From: Actinotignum timonense
Lineage (GTDB): Bacteria > Actinomycetota > Actinomycetes > Actinomycetales > Actinomycetaceae
Length of the DNA: 52,394 nt
Assembly (NCBI RefSeq): GCF_900155575.1
Contig: NZ_LT706966.1
Coordinates: 1,770,760-1,823,153, forward strand
Reading direction: 5' to 3'
The notes beneath the pieces are model-generated. The model saw nothing but the letters and a program-made list of their open reading frames with translations. It did no database searches and was not told the DNA's origin. This document shows, in pieces, positions 44,292 to 52,394 of the stretch (positions are counted from its first letter, which is position 1; each line of letters begins with the position of its first letter). Position numbers and translations under genes: made by a program.

Positions 44292-44482
44292 CCTCCCAGT
44301 CTACGAGCTCGGCGCTTGGGCGCACGCGCGGGGTGGGCGCCGGCTCACGTGCGGGCCGAGCACCGGATACTGGTGGCGGGTACGGGTGGCACTACGGGCA
44401 GCGCGCGCGAAAGCTCCAGGTCAAGCGTTCAAAGATGGCTTAAAAACCGCTATTTTTCGGGAAAATGAGCGATAATAGAGGC

Positions 44483-47113
44483 ATGACAGAGTTGTTAGCG
44501 CGTGCCTCTATTCGCCACCCGTGGAGAGTCATCATCACCTGGATATTGTGCGCCGTTGTTGCCGGTATCGCCGCACTGTCAGGTTTCGGTCAGGGAGGCC
44601 TGTTCTCCCGCATGTCCTCCACCCAGGGCCTCACCACCGGAACGGAATCCGCTCGCGTCCTGGAACTCACCGATTCCCAGGGCGATTACCGCATGGTGGC
44701 CGTGATCCACGGCGCCACCGAACCGCAGCAACTCACCGCTGATATTGCTGATCTCAGTGAAAACATCGCGAAAATCCCGGGTGTTGCCAGCGCGGTGAGC
44801 TCGCCCTCCCTCGTGCGGGAAGCCGAAGTGGAAGGCGCAGCCCAGGCGGAGGAGAAAGCGCGCGCGGAATACCAGAAAGCCGCCGCCGCGGCCCAACAGC
44901 AACTCACCGCCCAGATTGAGGCGGCTACCGCGCAGCTCATGCGCGCCGGTATGCCGCGCGAGGCAGCCCAGGCCCGCGCCACCCAGGAAGTAAGCGCCGC
45001 GGCGGCCGCGGCCCAGGCGGGCCAACCCAGTGAGGAAGAAGTCATCGCTTCCGCGCGTGAAGAAGGTATAGCGCAAGCCCGTACCCAGGCGAGCGAGGAA
45101 ACGGCCGGTTTGCGCGCCGCGGACGGTTTCGCCCTCGTCATTACCTTCACCTCGGATGCGAAGAGCGAAGCCACCGAGGCCGAAGTCCAGCAGGCGCTTG
45201 ATTCTTTTGCGACCGCTCACTCTGTCCAGGTGGATGCCACCTCCGCGAACGCCGCGATGACCGCTATTAACGATGTGGCCCGCCACGATCTGGTGCGCGG
45301 GGAAGCCATTGGCCTGCCCGTGGCCCTCATCCTCATGGTGCTGGTCTTCGGCGGGGTCCTCACCGCTCTCATGCCGCTGGCCGGAGCTATTGTTGCCATC
45401 ATTATTACCCTAGGCGGTATTTGGCTCCTCACCTTCGTGGCGGATGTGGATTCCTTCGTGCTCAATGTGGTCTCCATTATCGGCTTGGCGCTCTCCATCG
45501 ATTACGGCCTGCTGGTAGTTTCCCGCTACCGGGAAGAAATCACCCGCGGTATTGAGAAACGCTACGGGCCGGGCGCCCGCCCGGAGAAGAAAGACCTGGC
45601 CGTCATTATGGAAGGGGCGCTGGCCACCACGGTCCGCACCGCCGGGCGCACCGTGATCTTCTCCGCCGTCACCATTGCTTTTGCCATTGCCGGGCTGCTG
45701 GCCTTCAATTCCCGCATTATTCGGGTGATCGCCATGGGCGGTTTCGTCGTCGTGCTGCTCGCGGTTATTTCCGCGGTAAGTTTGGTACCTGCCCTTTTGC
45801 GCATTGCCGGGCCGCGGCTGGCCCAGCCTTCTGTGCTCGCGAAAATTCCCGGGCTGGGGCATCTCATGCGCGCGGTGGGTGATACCCATACCGATCACGG
45901 GGTGTTCTCACGGATTGCCGGATGGGTGCAGCGCCGCCCGTGGGTGATTATGACCGTGGTAACGGCAATCCTCGTGGTCATGATTATTCCTATTAAGGAC
46001 ACCACTTTACGCACGGATACCAGCGAATATATTCCGGTGAGCTCCTCGCCGGGCACCACCCAGGAGATTCTCAAACGCGATTACCCAGATTTGAGCCAGC
46101 CGGCCATTACCGTCCTGGTGAAGGGCGATGCCGCCGCGCTGCGCGAGCAATCGGAGTGGATTGCCGGGCTTCCGGCGGTATCCAAGGTCGGGGAATCCAC
46201 GAAGATGGATAACGGCTGGCATAACCTCGGGGTATTTGTCAGCGGTGGGGATCCCACCTCCGCCCAGGCCAGTAACACCGTTCGCGATATTCGCGCCCAC
46301 GCGGAAAGCGCCGCGAATACGGAGATCCTGGTGGGCGGCAGCGCGGCCATCCAGATTGATTTCAATCGGGTGCTACGCGAGGGCGCGCCCATTGCTTTCG
46401 CGGTGGTGCTACTCGCCGTGCTCATCTTGCTCTTCCTCATGACCGGCTCGGTGCTGATCCCCCTCAAGGCCATCATTATTAATTCGCTCTCCCTGGTGGC
46501 CTCCCTTGGGCTCACCGCTTTCCTCTTCGATAACGGCCTGTTGGGCTTGCCGGAAACCGACGGGCTCACGGCGGTGGTGGTGGCCTGCGGCCTGGCCTTC
46601 GGCTTTGGGCTTTCCATGGATTACGAGGTATTCCTGGTGGCCCGCATGAAGGAATATTGGGATGCCGGGGAATCGAATGACCGGGCGGTTTCCCTGGGCT
46701 TGCAGCGTTCCGGGCGGATTATTACCTCCGCAGCCGCGATTATCGTGGCGGTTTTCGTGGGCTTCTGCTTCGGGCAGATGCTGGCGATCAAGGAAGTGGG
46801 CGTGCTGCTGGCCATCACCGTGATTGCGGATACCAGCCTCAGCCGTATCCTCCTGGTTCCGGCCACCATGACGGTGCTAGGCAAGTGGAATTGGTGGGCG
46901 CCGCGCTGGCTTTCGCGTATCTACCAGCGTTTCGGGGTGTCCGAAGGCGGGCACCGCACCCTCGAACACCACGAGCCGGCAACCGCCACCAAGGACAGTG
47001 CGCCGGTAACGCTTCCCGCGGGCGCTACAACGCAAAACGCCAGCACCACCGATGCCACCGCAAGCGCGAGCACCGCGGCATCGGCGCCACGCGGCCGGCA
47101 CGCCGCGCCATAA
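44483..47113 (+). CDS. MMPL/RND family membrane exporter
   Basis: An 876-residue transporter with two halves of about six helices. Each half carries the paired Asp-Tyr of MMPL proteins: SIDYGLLVVSRYREE and SMDYEVFLVARMKEY. The first outer loop contains an Ala/Glu/Gln-rich coiled-coil (about residues 115-200). The family exports lipids or small molecules by proton motive force; the substrate is unknown. GATAAT (44471-44476) ends six bases before the ATG at 44483, suggesting a leaderless start; the in-frame ATG at 44465, which overlaps nothing else but precedes this hexamer, is the alternative. The Ala/Thr-rich C-terminus is cytoplasmic. It is followed after seven bases by a yetF-like gene. Confidence 0.92.
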   Translation: MTELLARASIRHPWRVIITWILCAVVAGIAALSGFGQGGLFSRMSSTQGLTTGTESARVLELTDSQGDYRMVAVIHGATEPQQLTADIADLSENIAKIPGVASAVSSPSLVREAEVEGAAQAEEKARAEYQKAAAAAQQQLTAQIEAATAQLMRAGMPREAAQARATQEVSAAAAAAQAGQPSEEEVIASAREEGIAQARTQASEETAGLRAADGFALVITFTSDAKSEATEAEVQQALDSFATAHSVQVDATSANAAMTAINDVARHDLVRGEAIGLPVALILMVLVFGGVLTALMPLAGAIVAIIITLGGIWLLTFVADVDSFVLNVVSIIGLALSIDYGLLVVSRYREEITRGIEKRYGPGARPEKKDLAVIMEGALATTVRTAGRTVIFSAVTIAFAIAGLLAFNSRIIRVIAMGGFVVVLLAVISAVSLVPALLRIAGPRLAQPSVLAKIPGLGHLMRAVGDTHTDHGVFSRIAGWVQRRPWVIMTVVTAILVVMIIPIKDTTLRTDTSEYIPVSSSPGTTQEILKRDYPDLSQPAITVLVKGDAAALREQSEWIAGLPAVSKVGESTKMDNGWHNLGVFVSGGDPTSAQASNTVRDIRAHAESAANTEILVGGSAAIQIDFNRVLREGAPIAFAVVLLAVLILLFLMTGSVLIPLKAIIINSLSLVASLGLTAFLFDNGLLGLPETDGLTAVVVACGLAFGFGLSMDYEVFLVARMKEYWDAGESNDRAVSLGLQRSGRIITSAAAIIVAVFVGFCFGQMLAIKEVGVLLAITVIADTSLSRILLVPATMTVLGKWNWWAPRWLSRIYQRFGVSEGGHRTLEHHEPATATKDSAPVTLPAGATTQNASTTDATASASTAASAPRGRHAAP

Positions 47114-47120
47114 TGGAGGC

Positions 47121-47669
47121 ATGTCTGAGATCGATCACCTGAAACTACCTGAACTCCTGGGTATCACCTGGTTGCAGGCGGGCGCCATAGCCGTGGCCAC
47201 CTGCCTCATCTACCTTTTCCTCGTGGTGATTTTGCGGGCCCTGGGGCAAAACGTGGTGAGCCGGCTCTCCACCTCGGATATGGCGGCCGTCGTCGTTATT
47301 GGGGCGATCGCGGGGCGCGTCACCCTCGGGCATACTCCCACCCTGGCCGGCGGCGTCGTCGCCCTTCTCACCCTGTTCTGCATGCAAGCACTGCTGCGCT
47401 TTATCGCGCTCTCCCACCGCGGGGAGGCCTGGGTGCACGCGCGGCCCGTCGTTATTTGGGCGCGCGGGGAACTCACGCCCGCGGCACGGCGGCACTCGAC
47501 CACCACGGAAGAAATCATGATGGCCGTGCGTTTGCGCGGCGTTGCGTGTGTGGACGACGTCGCAGCTGTCATCCTCGAACCCAACGGGCAGCTATCGGTA
47601 CTCACCGGGCCGGCCACCGCGCTTGATCCGCGCCTGCTCGCGGGTGTGAAAGACGCCGAGCGCATCTGA
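47121..47669 (+). CDS. YetF-like (DUF421) membrane protein
   Basis: A 182-residue protein with three N-terminal hydrophobic helices and a soluble C-terminal domain containing RPVVIWARGEL, HSTTTEEIMMAVRLRGV and AAVILEPNGQLSVL. These are typical of YetF/DUF421 proteins, whose function is unclear. The start follows the MMPL stop by seven bases. CATAAT (47109-47114) ends six bases before the ATG, exactly as in the upstream gene, so it may have its own leaderless transcript as well as read-through. Confidence 0.9.
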   Translation: MSEIDHLKLPELLGITWLQAGAIAVATCLIYLFLVVILRALGQNVVSRLSTSDMAAVVVIGAIAGRVTLGHTPTLAGGVVALLTLFCMQALLRFIALSHRGEAWVHARPVVIWARGELTPAARRHSTTTEEIMMAVRLRGVACVDDVAAVILEPNGQLSVLTGPATALDPRLLAGVKDAERI

Positions 47670-47684
47670 GCACGCTCGGCGTCT
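47651..47684 (+). terminator. Terminator overlapping the end of the yetF-like gene
   Basis: AGACGCCGAGCG (47651-47662) pairs perfectly with 47673-47684 around a 10-nt loop that contains the stop codon (47667-47669). The last codons of the gene thus form one arm of the terminator. Confidence 0.75.
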
Positions 47685-47760
47685 TCCCTGCATATCGCTA
47701 GCTTCTTCGCGGCTGCCGACTACAGGCCACCGCCTACGCGGCAGCTAGGCCGCTGAGAGG

Positions 47761-47825
47761 CTACTTTCCAGCAACTTGCCAGCTACTTCCCGGCAACCGC
47801 GGGCCGCTACTTTCCGGCAGCTGCC
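47761..47825 (-). repeat. Tandem repeats copying the aspS stop-codon region
   Basis: On the minus strand the aspS end GCCGGAAAG-TAG (stop 47807-47809) is repeated as GCCGGGAAG-TAG 24 bp later in frame (47783-47785) and as GCTGGAAAG-TAG after another 22 bp (47761-47763, other frame). Confidence 0.8.
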
Positions 47826-49663
47826 CCGGCAGTATCACCGACCGCCGGCGCTTCCTCCGCGAGGGGTGCCCCGGTTGCGGCATCCACCGCGCCGGAGCGA
47901 GCCTTCGGGGTGGCATCCACACCGGCTTCCTTACGCTGCTGCGCGGTAATTTCCGCGGGAGCATCGGTGAGGGGATCCCAGCCGTTGCCGATCTTCGGGA
48001 AGGCGATAACGTCGCGGATCGAGGGCGCCTTGACCAGCAGGGACACAATGCGATCCCAGCCGAAAGCAATCCCGCCGTGCGGGGGCGCACCGAATTTGAA
48101 AGCTTCGAGGAGGAAACCGAATTTCTCCTCGGCGGCTTCCTTATCGATACCCATGACCTTGAAGACGCGTTCCTGGATATCGCGGCGATGGATACGTATG
48201 GAACCGCCTCCGATCTCGTTGCCGTTGCAGACGATGTCATAAGCGTTCGTCAGCGCACCGGCCGGATCGGTATCGAAAGTATCGAGGTGTTCGGGCTTGG
48301 GAGCGGTGAAAGCGTGATGGACGGCGGTCCAGCGCGAACCGAGGGCCACATCGCCTTCCGCGGCGGCCTGGGAAGCCGGCTTGAACATGGGGGCATCCAC
48401 CACCCACACAAAAGCCCAGGCATCCTCGTCAATAAGGCCGACCCGCTGGCCAATTTCCAAGCGGGCCGCACCCAGCAGTTCGCGGGAGAAGGTCGGCTCA
48501 CCCGCGGCGAAGAAGATGCAATCCCCGGGCTTCGCGCCGGTGGCTTCGGCCAGGCCAGCACGTTCCGCGTCGGTAATATTCTTGGCCACCGGGCCACCCA
48601 GGGTGCCATCCTCCGCGATGGTGACGTAAGCCAGGCCGTGCGCACCGCGCGCCTTCGCCCATTCCTGCCACTTATCGAAAGTGCGCCGCGGCTGGGAAGC
48701 CCCACCGGGCATCACCACCGCACCAACATAGGGATTCTGGAAGACCCGGAAGGTGGTGTCCTTGAAGTACTCGGTCAGGTCGATAAGTTCCAGCCCGAAA
48801 CGCAGGTCCGGTTTATCCGAACCGTACTTTTCCATGGCGTCCTTAAAGGTCATCCGCGGAATCGGGGTGGACAGGTCGTAGCCGATAAGCTTCCAGATTT
48901 CGCGCAGCACTTCTTCGGCCACCGCGATAACGTCATCTTGATCAACGAAGCTCATTTCCACGTCCAGCTGGGTGAACTCCGGCTGGCGATCCGCGCGGAA
49001 ATCCTCATCGCGGTAGCAGCGAGCGATCTGGTAGTAGCGTTCCATCCCGCCCACCATGAGCAGCTGCTTAAAGAGCTGCGGGGACTGCGGCAGGGCGTAC
49101 CAGGTTCCCGGGTTGAGGCGCGCCGGAACAATAAAATCGCGGGCGCCTTCCGGGGTGGAACGGGTGAGGGTCGGGGTTTCAATCTCCACGAAATCGTGGC
49201 CGTCGAGTACCCGCCGGGCCGCCTGATTCACCTTGGCGCGCAACCGCAGGGCCTTCTGTTCGTAGGAGCGGCGCAAATCCAGGTAGCGGTACTTGAGGCG
49301 AATATCTTCGGAGACCTTGCCGGCCCCTTCGGCGTGATCGGAGACCTGGAAAGGCAGAGCTTCGGCGGGGCTGAGGACCTCAACGTCCGTGGCCTCCACC
49401 TCGATCTCGCCGGTGGCCAGGGCAGCATTCGCATTGCCTTCCGGGCGTTCGCGCACGATCCCGGTCACCTTAATGCAGAATTCGTTACGCAACTCGTGCG
49501 CAATTTCTTCACGGACGGTCACCTGGGCGATACCCGAGGCATCACGCAGATCAATGAAGGCGATACCCCCGTGGTCACGGCGGCGATCCACCCACCCGGT
49601 CAGCGTCACTTCGCTGTCAATATCACTTGCTCGCAGCGAGCCGGCATAACGAGTACGTAACAC
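47807..49663 (-). CDS. aspS: Aspartyl-tRNA synthetase
   Basis: A 618-residue class II synthetase. The OB-fold anticodon domain begins [14 protein letters not shown] and includes [19 protein letters not shown] (here [11 protein letters not shown]). Motif 2 is [15 protein letters not shown] and motif 3 GGIAFGWDR. The bacterial GAD insert is present. The C-terminus is extended by an Ala/Glu-rich tail (about 35 residues). I chose GTG at 49663; the frame stays open upstream but lacks conserved sequence. AAAGAGTG is a weak RBS. Confidence 0.95.
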   Translation of the reverse strand: MLRTRYAGSLRASDIDSEVTLTGWVDRRRDHGGIAFIDLRDASGIAQVTVREEIAHELRNEFCIKVTGIVRERPEGNANAALATGEIEVEATDVEVLSPAEALPFQVSDHAEGAGKVSEDIRLKYRYLDLRRSYEQKALRLRAKVNQAARRVLDGHDFVEIETPTLTRSTPEGARDFIVPARLNPGTWYALPQSPQLFKQLLMVGGMERYYQIARCYRDEDFRADRQPEFTQLDVEMSFVDQDDVIAVAEEVLREIWKLIGYDLSTPIPRMTFKDAMEKYGSDKPDLRFGLELIDLTEYFKDTTFRVFQNPYVGAVVMPGGASQPRRTFDKWQEWAKARGAHGLAYVTIAEDGTLGGPVAKNITDAERAGLAEATGAKPGDCIFFAAGEPTFSRELLGAARLEIGQRVGLIDEDAWAFVWVVDAPMFKPASQAAAEGDVALGSRWTAVHHAFTAPKPEHLDTFDTDPAGALTNAYDIVCNGNEIGGGSIRIHRRDIQERVFKVMGIDKEAAEEKFGFLLEAFKFGAPPHGGIAFGWDRIVSLLVKAPSIRDVIAFPKIGNGWDPLTDAPAEITAQQRKEAGVDATPKARSGAVDAATGAPLAEEAPAVGDTAGAAAGK

Positions 49664-49936
49664 GCTTTTGTCACTCTTTCTATCGTGGGAAACGGCTAGA
49701 CGGGCCGTCCTAAGGTGCTTGCGAGACGAGCAAGCACCGGCTCCATGGTAGAACCCGCGGCACGCTCCGGGCAAAAGTTACGCTCCGGCCGCCCGCCGAA
49801 CACATCTCATTACGCTCTGCCACCGCACCAGGCGGCCCCACGCGGCCCCACCCGTGGCCCACGGTGGCACACACCACCGCATGTACCCGGCTGCGCCTCT
49901 TCCTTTCTGCCCCCTTTCGCTGGTCTAATGGATCTA

Positions 49937-51391
49937 ATGAGCAGGTATCTATCTCCGGAGCGCGAACGCCTTTTCCGTATTTTTTCCGTTGGCTTTATTT
50001 CGCTCGTTGCTTTTGAGAGCATGGCGGTCACCACGGCCATGCCTACCGTCGCGCGCGCTTTTGACGGCCAGAACCTTTATGCCCTCGCGCTCGGCGTGGT
50101 ACTTGCGGCCCAGTTAATGACGACGGCGCTAGCCGGAGAATGGTCCGATTCCAAAGGCCCGCATTCTTGCCTGTACACCGGCGTCGTGCTTCTCACCGTG
50201 GGGCTCACGATCTGTACCGTCTCCCCCAGCATGGAAATTTTCGTGGCCGGCCGCGCCATCCAAGGCCTGGGCGGGGGCCTCATTATTGTGCCCTTCTACA
50301 CCATCGTGGGCAATAGCGTGCAGCCGCGTCGTCGCCCCGGATTCTTCACCGCTTTCGCCGCGGCCTGGGTCCTCCCCTCGCTTTTCGGCCCCCTGCTCGC
50401 CGGAATTATTGTTGAGGCAATGTCCTGGCGGTGGATTTTCGGTTTCGTGCCGGCCACCATCCTGCTCATCGGGCCCTTCTTCTTTATTGGGATGAATAAA
50501 ATCCCGGATATTGATCGCGTCAAGAAGCCGATGAATATTCGCACCATGGTCATTCCGGCCTTCGGGACCGGCGCATTGGTCGCTTGCCTGCAAATTATGA
50601 GCGGGGCGACGGAGCATAGTGCGCACACCTTCGCCATTATCGGGGTGTGTGGATTCGCCTTGCTTTTCTGCGCTCGTCCGCTTTTCCCGCGCGGGACTTT
50701 CCGCGGGGTGCGCGGGCTGCCCGCAACTATTGCCACCCGCGTTCTCCTCGGTACCTTCACGGCAATTGAGATGTTTTTGCCGCTCCTGCTCCAGGATGTG
50801 CACGGGTGGAGCCCGGTGGAAGCCGGTCTTATTTTGTCGGTCGGTTCGATCACCTGGGCGGTGGGATCGTATTTCTCCGGGCGGATCACCAATGCCGCGC
50901 TGCGCCTGCGCCTGCCGCTGTGGGGCTCGATTGGCGATGCTATCGGCCTTGGCCTGGTGCTGGCCGGCTCGCATCACGCTCTTCCCGGAAGCCTCGTTAT
51001 TATCGGGTGGGCCATCGCGGGTATCGGATGCGGCTTCGCGTTCCCGGCGCTGAGCGTACACGCCCTCGCCTGCACCTCCCAAGAGGGCCAGGGGCGCACT
51101 TCTTCCGCGCTCCAGGTTGCCGATTCCATGGGAACCTCGCTGGTAGCCGCAATTATTGGGATTATTTATTCGGTGCTCACCCCGCCGCAGGATATTGCAC
51201 TGATGGCCGGCATCGCGGTGTCCATTGCGCTGACCATTGCCGGCGCGGTGGTAGCCAGCCGCATTGTGCCACCGGCGGGCAGCGAGGCCGCGGAAAATCT
51301 TGCCGAATCGCAGCGCCTGAGCGGCGTGGGTCCGGGCGGGGAACAGCTGAGCGGCTCGGATATGCTCAGCGAAGATTCCAGCGCCGCGTGA
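49937..51391 (+). CDS. MFS transporter (DHA2-like drug/metabolite exporter)
   Basis: A 484-residue permease with 12-14 predicted helices. Features: an N-terminal FESMAVTTAMPTVA segment, GEWSDSKG as the loop 2-3 motif, and GRAIQGLGGGLIIVPFYTIVG (first part GRAIQGLGGG), typical of multidrug exporters. The C-terminus is hydrophilic. No substrate or regulator is visible. The frame is open from 49715, but hydrophobic sequence begins only near here. TCTAAT ends seven bases before the ATG at 49937; ATG at 49928 is the alternative. Confidence 0.9.
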   Translation: MSRYLSPERERLFRIFSVGFISLVAFESMAVTTAMPTVARAFDGQNLYALALGVVLAAQLMTTALAGEWSDSKGPHSCLYTGVVLLTVGLTICTVSPSMEIFVAGRAIQGLGGGLIIVPFYTIVGNSVQPRRRPGFFTAFAAAWVLPSLFGPLLAGIIVEAMSWRWIFGFVPATILLIGPFFFIGMNKIPDIDRVKKPMNIRTMVIPAFGTGALVACLQIMSGATEHSAHTFAIIGVCGFALLFCARPLFPRGTFRGVRGLPATIATRVLLGTFTAIEMFLPLLLQDVHGWSPVEAGLILSVGSITWAVGSYFSGRITNAALRLRLPLWGSIGDAIGLGLVLAGSHHALPGSLVIIGWAIAGIGCGFAFPALSVHALACTSQEGQGRTSSALQVADSMGTSLVAAIIGIIYSVLTPPQDIALMAGIAVSIALTIAGAVVASRIVPPAGSEAAENLAESQRLSGVGPGGEQLSGSDMLSEDSSAA

Positions 51392-51491
51392 ACAGAGGGC
51401 AAGCTCACCGCATATATCCAGCGCCGGGCTTGCACCCCGGAGTAAACTAGTAGCGGCGCGTTTGCGCCCCCTGTGCCTATGTTAGGAATCC

Positions 51492-52394
51492 ATGTCTGAA
51501 CATCTCGGCGAAAATACGCCGTCTGATTCTTCCTCCACCGCCACCCCGGCGACTTTCGCTGACCTCGGTCTTTCCGAGGAAACGCTCACCGCTATTCATG
51601 CTCTCGGTTTTGAACACCCCTCCCCGATCCAGGAGCAGGCCATTCCGCTGCTGCTGAGCGGGCGGGATGTTATCGGCGTCGCCCAAACAGGAACGGGGAA
51701 AACTGCCGCTTTCGGTTTGCCGCTTCTGGAACAGGTGGATACTAGCAGCGCCGTCGTTCAAGCTCTGGTGCTCGCACCCACCCGCGAACTCGCGCTTCAG
51801 GGCGCGGACGCCATTGAATCATTCGCGCGCGGTACGGATACCAAAGTGCTGGCCGTGTACGGCGGTTCGCCCTATCCCCCGCAGCTTCGCGCCCTCGAAA
51901 ACGGCGTGCATGTGGTGGTGGGCACGCCCGGGCGCATTATGGATCTCATTGATCGCGGCGCGCTCGTGCTCGATCACGTTTCTTACTTCGTTTTAGACGA
52001 AGCGGACGAAATGCTGCGCATGGGCTTCGCGGAGGACGTGGAAAAGATCGCCTCCGATCTGCCCGAAGAGCGCGTATCGGCGCTTTTCTCCGCCACCATG
52101 CCCCCGGCGATTCGCCGCGTGGCCGATTCTCACTTGAACGACCCGGAGGAAATTACCGTTACGCCGCCGGCCTCCACGGTTGCGAATATTACCCAGGAAT
52201 TCGCGGTGGTTCCGGCCCGCCGCAAGGTGGGTGCTCTCGCTCGGGTCCTTGCGGTTTCTGAAGCCGACGCCGCCCTTGTATTCGTGCGCACTCGCGCCAC
52301 CGCGGAGGATTTGGCGATTGAGCTGGGTACCCGCGGGGTGGCCACCGCGGCGCTTTCGGGCGACGTCGCCCAAAAGGATCGCGAACGCCTGGTC
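51492..52394 (+). CDS. DEAD-box RNA helicase (3' end outside window)
   Basis: The first 301 residues of a DeaD/CsdA-type helicase. A Ser/Thr-rich leader (1-20) precedes Q motif TFADLGLSEETL...PSPIQEQAIP, Walker A AQTGTGKT, PTRELA, TPGR, DEAD, SAT and the start of the second RecA domain (ALVFVRTRATAED). Such proteins unwind structured RNA, often in ribosome assembly or cold response. AGGA lies five bases before the ATG. The window ends in the second domain, so the C-terminal RNA-binding part cannot be judged. Confidence 0.95.
   Translation, partial: MSEHLGENTPSDSSSTATPATFADLGLSEETLTAIHALGFEHPSPIQEQAIPLLLSGRDVIGVAQTGTGKTAAFGLPLLEQVDTSSAVVQALVLAPTRELALQGADAIESFARGTDTKVLAVYGGSPYPPQLRALENGVHVVVGTPGRIMDLIDRGALVLDHVSYFVLDEADEMLRMGFAEDVEKIASDLPEERVSALFSATMPPAIRRVADSHLNDPEEITVTPPASTVANITQEFAVVPARRKVGALARVLAVSEADAALVFVRTRATAEDLAIELGTRGVATAALSGDVAQKDRERLV

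Overview
The window is about 52.4 kb of high-GC actinobacterial chromosome. The gene orders mihF-gmk-rpoZ-coaBC-metK-priA-fmt-rsmB-rpe, alaS-ruvX-mltG-(A24 peptidase)-aroC-aroK-efp-nusB and pafB-pafC-helY, together with rbpA, polyprenol-phosphate mannose synthase and an actinobacterial IHF, fit an Actinomycetaceae-like organism. I cannot fix the genus from sequence alone. No rRNA, tRNA, transposase, integrase or CRISPR array was recognised.

Layout. (1) 1-6.4 kb holds two secreted proteins on the minus strand: a surface protein with InlB/Flg_new repeats and an eight-residue Pro-Gly tail cut by the window edge, and a 1302-residue subtilisin-like protease ending in five FG-GAP-like repeats. (2) 6.8-15.7 kb holds rbpA, a tightly coupled pafB-pafC-helY-lnt-ppm operon, and a divergent DUF3866 gene. 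(3) 15.7-21.1 kb is a lower-GC islet. It carries one orphan gene and a tandemly duplicated two-gene module, A2-B2-A1-B1, in which A is a membrane-anchored extracellular protein and B a secreted Cys-containing surface-type protein. The islet is bracketed by a ~40 bp direct repeat derived from the 3' end of the DUF3866 gene. (4) 21.2-23.4 kb is a transporter operon (substrate-binding lipoprotein and permease) behind a clear FMN riboswitch, so it is most likely a RibXY riboflavin importer; its ATPase is not in the window. (5) 23.5-44.3 kb is housekeeping: pentose phosphate, rRNA methylation, initiator tRNA formylation, primosome, SAM, CoA, transcription and nucleotide genes, then aromatic amino acid, peptidoglycan, tRNA charging and recombination genes. 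(6) 44.5-52.4 kb carries an MMPL exporter, a YetF-like membrane protein, aspS, an MFS permease and the start of a DEAD-box RNA helicase cut by the right edge.

The most unusual structures are: the att-like repeat around the islet; the A/B module duplication with an almost identical 81-residue segment shared by B1 and B2; the FMN riboswitch in front of an ABC permease; short tandem repeats that copy the stop-codon region of four genes (ppm, ribX, rpe, aspS); a recurring TANNNT-N6/7-start geometry that suggests many leaderless transcripts; and a perfect 20-bp palindrome in the rbpA leader.
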